DNA from: DATATV01 sp036268615
GTDB lineage: Bacteria > Actinomycetota > Actinomycetes > Mycobacteriales > Pseudonocardiaceae
Direction: 5' to 3'
NCBI GenBank assembly: GCA_036268615.1
Contig: DATATV010000149.1
Location: 1 to 64,000 of the forward strand
Length of the DNA: 64,000 nt
Shown piece after piece: positions 52,769 to 60,233 of this stretch; position 1 is the first letter of the stretch, and each line of letters begins with the position of its first letter. The position numbers and the translations under genes were made by a program. The notes under the pieces were generated by a model. It did not search any database and was not told where the DNA came from. It saw only the letters and a list, made by a program, of their open reading frames with translations.

Positions 52769-53796
52769 CCGCACTACCGGTCGCCGTGCTCGCCTTCGAC
52801 GGGGTGCAACTGCTCGACGTGGCCGGCCCGGTAGAGGTGCTGACCACCGCCAACAGCTTCGGCGCCCACTACGACGTGCGGGTCGTCTCGGTCACCGGCG
52901 CGGACGTGCGCACCTCGGCCGGCGTCCGGATCGGCGTGGACGCCGGCCCGGATGCCTTGCCGCGTCAGCTCAACACGGTGATCGTGCCCGGCCGGGAGGA
53001 CTGGCAGCACGCGGTCGTCGACCATGCCCTGATCGACCTCGTCACCCGGCTGGCCGCGCGGTCGCGCCGGGTCACGTCCGTCTGCGCGGGCGCGTTTCCA
53101 CTGGCCGCGACCGGGTTGTTGGACGGTCGTCGGGCGGCCACCCACTGGCAGCTCACCCGGGACCTGGCCAGCCGATTCCCGGCGGTCACCGTCGAAGCGG
53201 ACCCGCTGTTCGTGCGGGACGGCAAGATCATCACCTCGGCCGGGGTCACCGCCGGCATCGACCTGTGCCTCGCGCTGGTCGAGGAGGACCACGGCCCCGA
53301 CCTGGCTCGCCAGGTCGCCCGGCAACTGGTGGTGTTCATGGCCCGGCCCGGCGGGCAGTCCCAGTTCAGCGCGCGACTCGGCCCACGGTCGTCCTCGCAC
53401 GCGCTGGTCCGCCAGGTGATGGACGCGGTCACCGCGCACCCCGCCGACCAGCACGACGCGGACTCGCTGGCCGGTCGGATCGGGGTCAGCGCGCGCCACC
53501 TCAGCCGGCTGTTCCGCGAGGAGATCGACCTGACCCCGGGCCAGTTCGTGGAAAGCGTCCGGTTCGAGGCCGCCCGCGCCCTGCTGGAATCCGGGACGGA
53601 CCCGGTCGAACTGGTGGCAGCCCGGTCGGGCCTCGGCTCGGCGGAGACACTGCGCCGGATCTGCCAACGCACCCTCGGCGTCTCGCCGACCACCTACCGG
53701 GCGCGTTTCCGCACCACCGGTCCCGGGTCGCGGCTCGACGAGCGACCGACGGCCGCCGAACTGAGGCGATCACCGCGAGAACTGTCGCAGTCATGA
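52756..53796 (+). CDS. GlxA-family regulator (DJ-1/PfpI domain plus AraC helix-turn-helix)
   Basis: A 346-residue protein. The N-terminal 190 residues form a DJ-1/PfpI domain with the nucleophile Cys in TSVCAGAFPLAATGLLDG. The C-terminal 100 residues hold an AraC double helix-turn-helix (LAGRIGVSARHLSRLFREE; SGLGSAETLRRICQRTLG). Start is ATG at 52756; a GTG at 52765 is possible. Confidence 0.93.
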   Translation: MARVTALPVAVLAFDGVQLLDVAGPVEVLTTANSFGAHYDVRVVSVTGADVRTSAGVRIGVDAGPDALPRQLNTVIVPGREDWQHAVVDHALIDLVTRLAARSRRVTSVCAGAFPLAATGLLDGRRAATHWQLTRDLASRFPAVTVEADPLFVRDGKIITSAGVTAGIDLCLALVEEDHGPDLARQVARQLVVFMARPGGQSQFSARLGPRSSSHALVRQVMDAVTAHPADQHDADSLAGRIGVSARHLSRLFREEIDLTPGQFVESVRFEAARALLESGTDPVELVAARSGLGSAETLRRICQRTLGVSPTTYRARFRTTGPGSRLDERPTAAELRRSPRELSQS

Positions 53797-54347
53797 TGAT
53801 TGCGCGGTGTTCCAACAGAAAAGCCGCAGTGTGCCGGACCGCTGGGGTCGTGCCGTTCTTTGAGTCTGATCCTCGTCGTGCCGGAGCCGCATACACGGCG
53901 TTGCCGGAGTACGTACGGCGGATGCGGCTGGTCGGTGCGCGCCGGGTGAGCCCGCGGCGGACCTTGCGCTCACCGCCTTCGAATTTCAGGTGTTCTCGCA
54001 AACGGTGAACACGGTGTCCTGGCGGAGATGATCGAGTACAACTCGGAGTTGGACCCGGCGGAGCGGTTGGTGCAGCCCGCGGCTACCGGTCCCTGGTCCG
54101 GTACCGGATTCTTCGGTGCGTCGCTGGGCGCGTTGGGCGAGGACAAGGGATACCGGCTGGCGCACTGCGAACTTGCCGGCGCGAACGCGTTCTTCGTTCG
54201 CGCCGGCAAGTTCGGCGCCTTCCTGGACCCGAGCCAGGTCCAGCGGCGTGGACCCAACTACTTCCTCACCTCGTACGGCCATCCGCATGACGAGACCGAT
54301 CGGGAATACGTGCGGGTCCGAGCCGCGTGGACGAGCACCGCTGCGGA
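53797..54347 (+). pseudogene. Degraded gene with FkbM-like methyltransferase family features
   Basis: No intact gene fills these 550 bases. One frame encodes ADLALTAFEFQVFSQ near 53960-54000. The next frame continues NGEHGVLAEM, so a family-like VFSQNGEHGVLAE is split by a frameshift. It then jumps directly to IEYNSELDPAERLVQP, WSGTGFFGASLGALGEDKG and LAGANAFFVRAG, which resemble the C-terminal third of the family; the middle of the protein is missing. A 13-bp perfect inverted repeat (54176-54208) lies in the NAFFVR-coding part. Confidence 0.65.
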
Positions 54348-55028
54348 TCAGGCGCGGGCGAGACTGCCACTCAGGCCGGCCTTCACCGACCGGGTGAGTT
54401 CGTCGGCCAGCACCTCGTCGTCACCGCGCTCGATGCCCTCCAGCGAGGCCCGGACCACGTCCAGCGGGTCGTTCTTGGGGGCATCGATGCCGGCGGTCAT
54501 GTCGGTGTCGGTGTAGCCGAGGTGCAGGCTCTGCACGACCGTGCCCTGCCCGCTCAGTTCCTGGCGCAACTGGTTGCTGACCGACCACAGCGCCGCCTTG
54601 GACGCCCCGTAGGCGCCGCTGGCCAGCCAGGACAGCACCGAGGCGACGTTCACCAGGGTGCCACCGCCGTTGGCGGCCAGGATTTGTGCGAACGCCTTGG
54701 CGACCCGGATCGGGCCGAGCGTGTTCGTGTCCAGGATTCGCTGGATGTCCTCGATCGGCGTCGTGACCAGCGGCGTCGTGCCGGGGATGCCGGCGTTGTT
54801 GATCACGATCGAGACATCGCTCGCCGTCTCGGCGGCGGCGCGGATCGACGCTTCGTCGGTCACGTCCACCCGCAGCGGCACGACGCGCGGGTCGTCGTAG
54901 GTCAGCGGGGTGCGGGCCGACGCGTAGACCTTGGCGGCCCCACGGTCGAGGAGTTCCTGGACGAAGACCTTGCCCAGGCCGCGGTTGGCCCCGGTGACCA
55001 GAACGACGGAATCTTTGATGGCGGTCAT
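54348..55028 (-). CDS. Short-chain dehydrogenase, divergent from a TetR gene
   Basis: A 226-residue SDR: VVLVTGANRGLGKVFVQEL, VINNAGIPG, NVASVLSWLASGAYGASKAAL with the catalytic Ser, Tyr and Lys. The C-terminus (TDTDMTAGIDAPKND) is typical of the family. It is divergent from a TetR gene, with palindromes between, so it is likely that regulator's target. Confidence 0.93.
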   Translation of the reverse strand: MTAIKDSVVLVTGANRGLGKVFVQELLDRGAAKVYASARTPLTYDDPRVVPLRVDVTDEASIRAAAETASDVSIVINNAGIPGTTPLVTTPIEDIQRILDTNTLGPIRVAKAFAQILAANGGGTLVNVASVLSWLASGAYGASKAALWSVSNQLRQELSGQGTVVQSLHLGYTDTDMTAGIDAPKNDPLDVVRASLEGIERGDDEVLADELTRSVKAGLSGSLARA

Positions 55029-55074
55029 GACTGTCTGCCTCTTCCCCACTTGCGGATCGGTCAAGCTATCGATT

Positions 55075-55130
55075 AATAGAGTATGTCCGTCATCTATTGC
55101 GCGCAAGAGTTAAGATGATGTGAGTCATCT
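55075..55130. promoter_or_regulatory. Two candidate TetR operators
   Basis: AATAGA at 55075-55080 pairs with TCTATT at 55093-55098. AGATGA at 55113-55118 pairs with TCATCT at 55125-55130. The word GTCATCTAT occurs twice. Both lie in the 114-bp spacer between the SDR and TetR genes. Confidence 0.55.
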
Positions 55131-55142
55131 ATCACGGGAGGC

Positions 55143-55721
55143 ATGATGGGCCGCGCATCACGAGCCGACGCCGAGTTGCACCGGCAGCAGGTCATCGACG
55201 CCGCCGGCCGGCTGTTCCGGGAGCGGGGGATCGACCAGGTCAGCATCCCCGACGTGATGGCCGCGGCCGGCCTCACGCACGGCGGGTTCTACCGGCATTT
55301 CGCGTCGAAGGACGAACTTGTCGCGCTCGCCGCCGATGCCGCGTTCACCACGTCCAGCGGCATCCCCACCCGCACCCAGCCGTTCGCCGCCTACCTGGCC
55401 GACTACCTCTCCACCGACCACCGGGACGCTCCGGCGCGCGGCTGCCCGATCACCGGTCTGGAGGCCGATGTCGCGCGCTCGCCGGCGGGCAGCCCGGTGC
55501 GGGCGGTGTTCACCGCCGGGGTCCGGGCGCGGATCGACCAGTTCGTCGAATTCACCGGCGGTGATCCGGCCGACCCCGACGAGCGCCCGGCGGCCATCGC
55601 GGAGTTGTGCCTGATGGTCGGCGCACTCGCGCTGGCCAGGGCGACCGCGGGCGACCCGGTGTCCGAGGAGATTCTGGCGGCGGCGCGGGCTGCGGTGATC
55701 CCCGATCCCGAGTCGGCCTGA
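55143..55721 (+). CDS. TetR-family regulator
   Basis: A 192-residue regulator: helix-turn-helix VSIPDVMAAAGLTHGGFYRHFASKD near residue 35 and a ligand domain with RGCPITGLEADVARSP, a pattern seen in TetR proteins linked to SDR enzymes. The ribosome site GGGAGG is followed by two ATG codons; either may start. Confidence 0.92.
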   Translation: MMGRASRADAELHRQQVIDAAGRLFRERGIDQVSIPDVMAAAGLTHGGFYRHFASKDELVALAADAAFTTSSGIPTRTQPFAAYLADYLSTDHRDAPARGCPITGLEADVARSPAGSPVRAVFTAGVRARIDQFVEFTGGDPADPDERPAAIAELCLMVGALALARATAGDPVSEEILAAARAAVIPDPESA

Positions 55722-55738
55722 TTGTCCGTTGTGGATTG

Positions 55739-56524
55739 TCAGCGGACCGGTGCGCCCTCGGTCTGGTCGGGGTCGACGGGCAGGCCGAAGATCACCAGTG
55801 CGGCACCGAGTTTGTTGCGCTCGTGCGCGGAGATCAGGCTGCTGGCGACCTCGCGCAGTTTGACGTTGGTGTGCTGGGAGGCGTTCTTCAGCAGCTCGAA
55901 CCCGGCGTCGGCCGAGCAGCCGAACCGGTGCATGAGTAGGCCCTCGGCCTGTCCGATGGTCTGCCGGGTGCGCAACGCGGTGGTCAGCCGCTCGACCAGC
56001 CGCCTGCTGTCATGGAAGACCTGGGCGTTGTCGAACACCACCCCGGCGTGCAGGGTCAGCAGCAGCACGATGTCGTGCACGGTCTCGTCGAACTGGTGGG
56101 CCCGCCGGGAGAACAGGGTGAGCACCGCGGTGGACGCGCGCTGGCAGGGCAGCGGCAGCGCCAGGCAACTGCGGTAACCGGCGGCGGTCAGCCGGGCGCT
56201 GAAGTCGGGCCAGCGCTGATCGGTGAAGGCGTCCTCCAGCCGGCGCGGCTCGCGGTGGGTGAGCGCCTCGGCAACCGGACCCGGTACCGCGGCCAGGTCG
56301 CTGACCTGGTCGAACGCGTCGGACTCCGCGGTCCCGCCGACCTGCTCGGTGCCGATGCTGCTGCTGATCGTCACGGTGGCGTGGTCGCAACCGGGCACCG
56401 TCTCGGTCACCCTGGCCAGAAATCTCCGCAACGTGCCGGTCACGTCGTCGTCCTCGACCAGCCTGGACATTTCGGCCAGCTCCTGGGCAAGGGTCAGCGC
56501 GACCTGGTTGACAGAGTGGGTCAC
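55739..56524 (-). CDS. GAF-ANTAR domain protein (RNA-binding antiterminator type)
   Basis: A 261-residue protein. The GAF domain covers about 30-170 (VPGCDHATVTIS...LALPLPCQRASTAVLTLFS). The C-terminal ANTAR domain, TIGQAEGLLMHRFGCSADAGFELL, should bind paired hairpins in leader RNAs and prevent termination. GGAGG lies five bases before the GTG start. The ligand of the GAF domain is unknown. Confidence 0.93.
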   Translation of the reverse strand: MTHSVNQVALTLAQELAEMSRLVEDDDVTGTLRRFLARVTETVPGCDHATVTISSSIGTEQVGGTAESDAFDQVSDLAAVPGPVAEALTHREPRRLEDAFTDQRWPDFSARLTAAGYRSCLALPLPCQRASTAVLTLFSRRAHQFDETVHDIVLLLTLHAGVVFDNAQVFHDSRRLVERLTTALRTRQTIGQAEGLLMHRFGCSADAGFELLKNASQHTNVKLREVASSLISAHERNKLGAALVIFGLPVDPDQTEGAPVR

Positions 56525-56660
56525 GGGAACCTCCACGGCAGCGGCCGGTACACCAGTCCCGGCTCGCCGCTGCCCGCCGGAGGTGACCGTCTCAGGATGC
56601 TGCGCTGCCGAACACCCCGCGGAGATCCACTCTACAGAGCGGTTTCCGGACTCCGTCGGC

Positions 56661-56686
56661 CGGTCGTCACCTGCTACGACCGGCGC
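56661..56686 (-). terminator. Hairpin after the paa-linked TetR gene
   Basis: GCCGGTCGT and ACGACCGGC form a 9-bp perfect inverted repeat with an 8-base loop, three bases beyond the TetR stop. It should end the paaI-paaK-tetR transcript. Confidence 0.65.
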
Positions 56687-56688
56687 TA

Positions 56689-57300
56689 CTACCGGCTCTG
56701 TCGCAGGCCGGTGAAGGCGATCTTGCACACCGCGTCGGCAAGATCCCCGACGTCCATGCCCCGCCGCGGGCGGTACCACTCGATCAGTGAATTGACCAGC
56801 CCGAACAACAGCCGGCTGGTCACCGCCGGATCGACGTCCGGGCGCACGTCGCCCTCGGCCTCGGCCTGCTCGACCAGTTCGGTGACCATTCGGTCGAACT
56901 CCCGCCGGCGGGTCAGCGCGGCCCGCTCGACCTTCGTGTTGCCACGCACCCGCAGCAACAGCGTGACGAACGGCAGCCGGTCCACCAGTACCGCGACGCT
57001 GCCGCGTACCAGTCGCTCCAGCCGGTCGATGGCCGACCCGTCCATCGACCGCACCTCGTCGGCGATCTCGAAGAGCCCGTCCAGGGCGCGGTCCACGGCC
57101 AGCCGGAGCAGTTCCTCCTTGCTCGGCACGTGGTGGTAGATGGCCGATTTGGTGATGCCCAGCTTGCGGGACAGGTCCTCCATGCTGGTGCCGTCGTAGC
57201 CGCGTTCGTTGAACAGCGTCACGGCGACCTGGAGCAGCGACTCCAGGTCGTAGCCGGGCCGTCCCCGCCGGGTCGGCCGGGCGGCGCTCGCGGAGGTCAT
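56689..57300 (-). CDS. paaR: TetR-family regulator, probable PaaR of phenylacetate catabolism
   Basis: A 203-residue regulator: helix-turn-helix TSMEDLSRKLGITKSAIYHHVPSKEEL near residue 40, and a ligand domain ending SLIEWYRPRRGMDVGDLADAV. It is the last gene after paaI and paaK, 25 bases from the paaK stop. PaaR in corynebacteria is a TetR protein that represses paa genes and is released by phenylacetyl-CoA. The two operator-like sites at 59128 and 60179 support this identity. Confidence 0.82.
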   Translation of the reverse strand: MTSASAARPTRRGRPGYDLESLLQVAVTLFNERGYDGTSMEDLSRKLGITKSAIYHHVPSKEELLRLAVDRALDGLFEIADEVRSMDGSAIDRLERLVRGSVAVLVDRLPFVTLLLRVRGNTKVERAALTRRREFDRMVTELVEQAEAEGDVRPDVDPAVTSRLLFGLVNSLIEWYRPRRGMDVGDLADAVCKIAFTGLRQSR

Positions 57301-57307
57301 GCGCTGA

Positions 57308-57340
57308 TCATCTCAGGTCGACGACTCATCTCAGGTCGAC
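57308..57340. repeat. 15-bp direct repeat spanning the paaK stop codon
   Basis: TCATCTCAGGTCGAC occurs at 57308-57322 and 57326-57340, an 18-bp period. The second copy encodes the last codons and stop of paaK; the first lies in the spacer and repeats them. Confidence 0.9.
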
Positions 57341-58639
57341 CACGCGTTGCAGCTTGCCGACCGAGCGCTCCAAGGTGTCCGGGTCGAGCACGGTCACCTC
57401 GACGGTGACGCCGACGCCGTCCTTGATCCCCCTGGCCAGTTCGGTCGCCGCCGGGCTGCGCCGGTCGGCCGGGGTGTCCAGCCGGGCCTCCACCCGCACC
57501 GCCAGCGTGTCCATTCGGTCCTTTGTGGATCTGACGAGCTGGAAGTGCGGGGCGAGGCCGGCGGTGCGCAGCACGATTTCCTCGATCTGGGTAGGGAAGA
57601 CGTTCACCCCACGCAGAATGATCATGTCGTCCGAGCGTCCGGTGACCTTCTCCATCCGACGGAACGCCGGCCGGGCGGTGCCGGGTAGCAGTCGGGTCAG
57701 ATCCCGGGTGCGGTACCGGATGATCGGCATCGCCTGTTTGGTCAACGAGGTGAACACGAGCTCGCCGGACTGGTCCGCGGGCAGCACGTCCAGTTCGATC
57801 GGGTCGATCACCTCGGGGTAGAAATGATCTTCCCAGATGTGCGGGCCGTCCTTGGTCTCCACGCACTCCTGCGCCACGCCGGGGCCCATCACCTCGGACA
57901 GCCCGTAGATGTCCACCGCGTGGATGTCCATCCGCGCCTCGATCTCCCGGCGCATCTCCTCGGTCCACGGCTCGGCACCGAGGATACCCACCCGCAACGA
58001 GGTGGTGCGCGGGTCGGTGCCCTGCCGCTCGAACTCGTCCAGCAGGGTGAGCAGGTAGGACGGGGTGACCATGATGATCTCCGGCCGGAAGTCGGTGATC
58101 AACTGGACCTGCCGGGAGGTCATCCCGCCGGACGCCGGAATCACCGTGCAGCCCAGTTTTTCCGCGCCGTAGTGCGCGCCGAGGCCGCCGGTGAACAGGC
58201 CGTAGCCGTAGGCGACATGCACCTTGTGGCCGGGGCGCCCGCCGGCCGCGCGGATCGACCGGGCCACCACGCTCGCCCAGGTGTCGATGTCCTGCGCGGT
58301 GTAACCGACGACGGTCGGCTTGCCGGTGGTGCCGCTGGACGCGTGGATGCGGCTGATCTGCTCCTGCGGCACCGCGAACATGCCGAACGGGTAGTTGTCG
58401 CGCAGGTCGGCCTTGGTGGTGAACGGGAACTTTGCCAGGTCGGCCAGGGTCTTGCAGTCGTCGGGGTGTACGCCCGCCGCGTCGAACTTGGCCCGGTAAC
58501 AGGGCACGTTCTGGTAGGCGTGCCGGAGTGTCCACTGTAGACGTTCCAGCTGGAGCCGGCGCAGCTCGTCGGGGGAGAGCCGCTCGGCCGGGTCGAGCTC
58601 GTCGGCGGTCGGTGCGCTGCCGAGTCTGCCTGCGGTCAT
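57326..58639 (-). CDS. paaK: Phenylacetate-CoA ligase
   Basis: A 437-residue adenylate-forming enzyme that activates phenylacetate to its CoA thioester. Motifs: HASSGTTGKPTVVGY (ATP loop), YGYGLFTGGLGAHYGAEKLG, VDIYGLSEVMGPGVAQEC, RTRDLTRLLPG and the C-terminal LRGVNVFPTQIEEIV. Its ATG overlaps the paaI stop (ATGA). Confidence 0.95.
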   Translation of the reverse strand: MTAGRLGSAPTADELDPAERLSPDELRRLQLERLQWTLRHAYQNVPCYRAKFDAAGVHPDDCKTLADLAKFPFTTKADLRDNYPFGMFAVPQEQISRIHASSGTTGKPTVVGYTAQDIDTWASVVARSIRAAGGRPGHKVHVAYGYGLFTGGLGAHYGAEKLGCTVIPASGGMTSRQVQLITDFRPEIIMVTPSYLLTLLDEFERQGTDPRTTSLRVGILGAEPWTEEMRREIEARMDIHAVDIYGLSEVMGPGVAQECVETKDGPHIWEDHFYPEVIDPIELDVLPADQSGELVFTSLTKQAMPIIRYRTRDLTRLLPGTARPAFRRMEKVTGRSDDMIILRGVNVFPTQIEEIVLRTAGLAPHFQLVRSTKDRMDTLAVRVEARLDTPADRRSPAATELARGIKDGVGVTVEVTVLDPDTLERSVGKLQRVVDLR

Positions 58640-59094
58640 TGGCCTGCCCCATTCTGCGCCGACTTCTGCTGTGCCGCGTTGCCCTGTATTGCCCTGCTCG
58701 GTGCGATCACCCGGCTGTGCCCGCGGAACTCGGCGATCACCTGTTCGCCCGCGCGTACGGTCACGTCGTAGATGCCGCTGCGGCCGTAGCGGCCGCGTTC
58801 CTGGGCGGTGGCGGTCAGTTCGTCGCCCAGTTCGGCCGGCGCGACGAAGGTGATGTCCGCGGCCGCCGCGACGGTCACCGGCCCGTGACTGTTGCAGGCA
58901 CACGCGAACGCGGTGTCGGCGAGCAGGAACAGGTAACCGCCGTGCGCCATGCCGTGCCCGTTCACCATCGACTCGGTGACCCGCATGGTGACCGTGGCTC
59001 GCCCGTCGCCGAGGGCGACCAGCTCGATACCCAGTGAGCGGGACGCGCGGTCCGCGTCGAACATCGTCCGCGCCGCGTTCGCCGGCTGGGCCAC
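58636..59094 (-). CDS. paaI: Hydroxyphenylacetyl-CoA thioesterase PaaI
   Basis: A 152-residue hotdog-fold thioesterase: MVNGHGMAHGGYLFLLADTAFACACN is the family core with the catalytic Asp, followed by VTVAAAADITFVAPAELGD. PaaI rescues CoA from dead-end intermediates. It starts at a GTG and heads the minus-strand operon, divergent from the dehydrogenase gene. Confidence 0.94.
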   Translation of the reverse strand: MAQPANAARTMFDADRASRSLGIELVALGDGRATVTMRVTESMVNGHGMAHGGYLFLLADTAFACACNSHGPVTVAAAADITFVAPAELGDELTATAQERGRYGRSGIYDVTVRAGEQVIAEFRGHSRVIAPSRAIQGNAAQQKSAQNGAGQ

Positions 59095-59127
59095 CGGGCC
59101 TCACCACCTTGTGGGATTCAGTTGCCA

Positions 59128-59149
59128 ACTGACCGAATGGACGGTTGAT
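59128..59149. promoter_or_regulatory. PaaR-like box 1, between paaI and the dehydrogenase gene
   Basis: ACTGACCG at the left and CGGTTGAT at the right form a 22-bp near palindrome. It agrees with the corynebacterial PaaR half-site ACTnACCG as I recall it. It lies between two divergent promoters. Confidence 0.7.
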
Positions 59150-59198
59150 AATGTGCGCTGCTGGATAGTTCGGTGTCAAGCCGGGAGGAGTGGCGATC

Positions 59199-60080
59199 GT
59201 GAACTCGGACACGGGTCCGGCCCTGGTTGGTGTGATCGGTGGCGGCCGGATGGGCGCGGGCATCGCCCAGGTGTTCGCCGCCATCGGCAGCGACGTGGTC
59301 GTGGCGGAGAGCGACCCGACGACCGCGGCCGCGGCGCGCGAGCGGGTGCTCACCGGGCTGCGCCAGGCCGCTGAGCGCGGCAAGCTCGACGACCCACCGG
59401 AGCAGGTGATCGAGCGGCTGCGGCTGGTCACCGACATCGCCGACCTGCCCGCCGAAGCGGACCTGGTGGTTGAGGCGGTGCCGGAGGACCCGGAGCTGAA
59501 GATTGCCGTGCTCACCGCGGCGGAGCGGGCGATCGGGCCGGCGACCGTGCTGGCCACCAACACCAGTTCGCTGTCGATCACCGAACTGGCCGCCGCGCTC
59601 GCGCAGCCGGACCGATTCCTCGGCACCCACTTCTTCAACCCGGTCCCCGCCTCCAAGCTGGTCGAGCTCGTGCTCGGCCCGCAGACCGCCGAGTCGGCCC
59701 GGGATCGCGTGTTGGGCTGGGTGCGTGCGTTGGGCAAGTCGGACATCGTGGTGCGCGACTCGCCCGGCTTCGCCACCAGCCGGCTGGGCGTGCTGCTCGG
59801 TCTTGAGGCGATCCGGATGCTGGAAGAAGGGGTGTCGGACGCGGAGTCCATCGACCGCGCGATGGAGTTGGGCTACCGGCATCCGATGGGCCCGCTGCGC
59901 TCCACCGACCTGGTCGGACTGGACGTGCGGTTGGCCATCGCCGAATACCTCCAGCGCACCCTCGGCGAGCGGTTCGCGCCGCCGGAACTGCTGCGCGAGA
60001 AGGTCGCCAAGGGGGAGTTGGGCCGGAAGTCCGGTCATGGCTTCTTTGCCTGGGGCCCTGGCGCGCCAGCGGCGCGGTAG
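59199..60080 (+). CDS. 3-hydroxyacyl-CoA dehydrogenase, probably PaaH-like
   Basis: About 293 residues: NAD motif VIGGGRMGAGIAQVFAA, VEAVPEDPELK, NTSSLSITELAAAL and THFFNPVPASKLVE with the catalytic His, then the C-terminal GRKSGHGFF. In the phenylacetate pathway this enzyme oxidises 3-hydroxyadipyl-CoA. GGGAGGA favours the GTG at 59199 over 59190. The last nine codons are contributed by the 46-bp repeat. Confidence 0.92.
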   Translation: MNSDTGPALVGVIGGGRMGAGIAQVFAAIGSDVVVAESDPTTAAAARERVLTGLRQAAERGKLDDPPEQVIERLRLVTDIADLPAEADLVVEAVPEDPELKIAVLTAAERAIGPATVLATNTSSLSITELAAALAQPDRFLGTHFFNPVPASKLVELVLGPQTAESARDRVLGWVRALGKSDIVVRDSPGFATSRLGVLLGLEAIRMLEEGVSDAESIDRAMELGYRHPMGPLRSTDLVGLDVRLAIAEYLQRTLGERFAPPELLREKVAKGELGRKSGHGFFAWGPGAPAAR

Positions 60081-60099
60081 GGCCAAGAGCGAAGCGACC
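60054..60099 (-). repeat. 46-bp extragenic repeat, copy 2 (inverted)
   Basis: Reverse complement of the element at 45809-45854 with five mismatches. It overlaps the 3' end and stop of the dehydrogenase gene, supplying its last residues (GPGAPAAR), and can form a hairpin of GGCCCT/AGGGCC. Confidence 0.85.
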
Positions 60100-60178
60100 A
60101 GCAGGCCGGCCGTGTGTGGCGCCGCTGAATTTGTGACGTCCGGCTTCCACGTCGTCGGGCCAGCGGCTACCATGACTA

Positions 60179-60200
60179 ACTGAACGTCCGGTCGGTAATT
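60179..60200. promoter_or_regulatory. PaaR-like box 2, upstream of paaZ
   Basis: ACTGAACG and CGGTAATT flank a central CG in a 22-bp near palindrome, like box 1. It is 34 bases before the paaZ ATG, so paaZABC probably has its own repressed promoter. Confidence 0.7.
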
Positions 60201-60233
60201 CGGGTTGATGGTCGACAACGGAGGTCGAGCCAG

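Noticed and set aside
58640..59851. Upstream extension of paaK on the minus strand
   Set aside because: It overlaps paaI in another frame and mirrors the dehydrogenase; the family start is at 58639.
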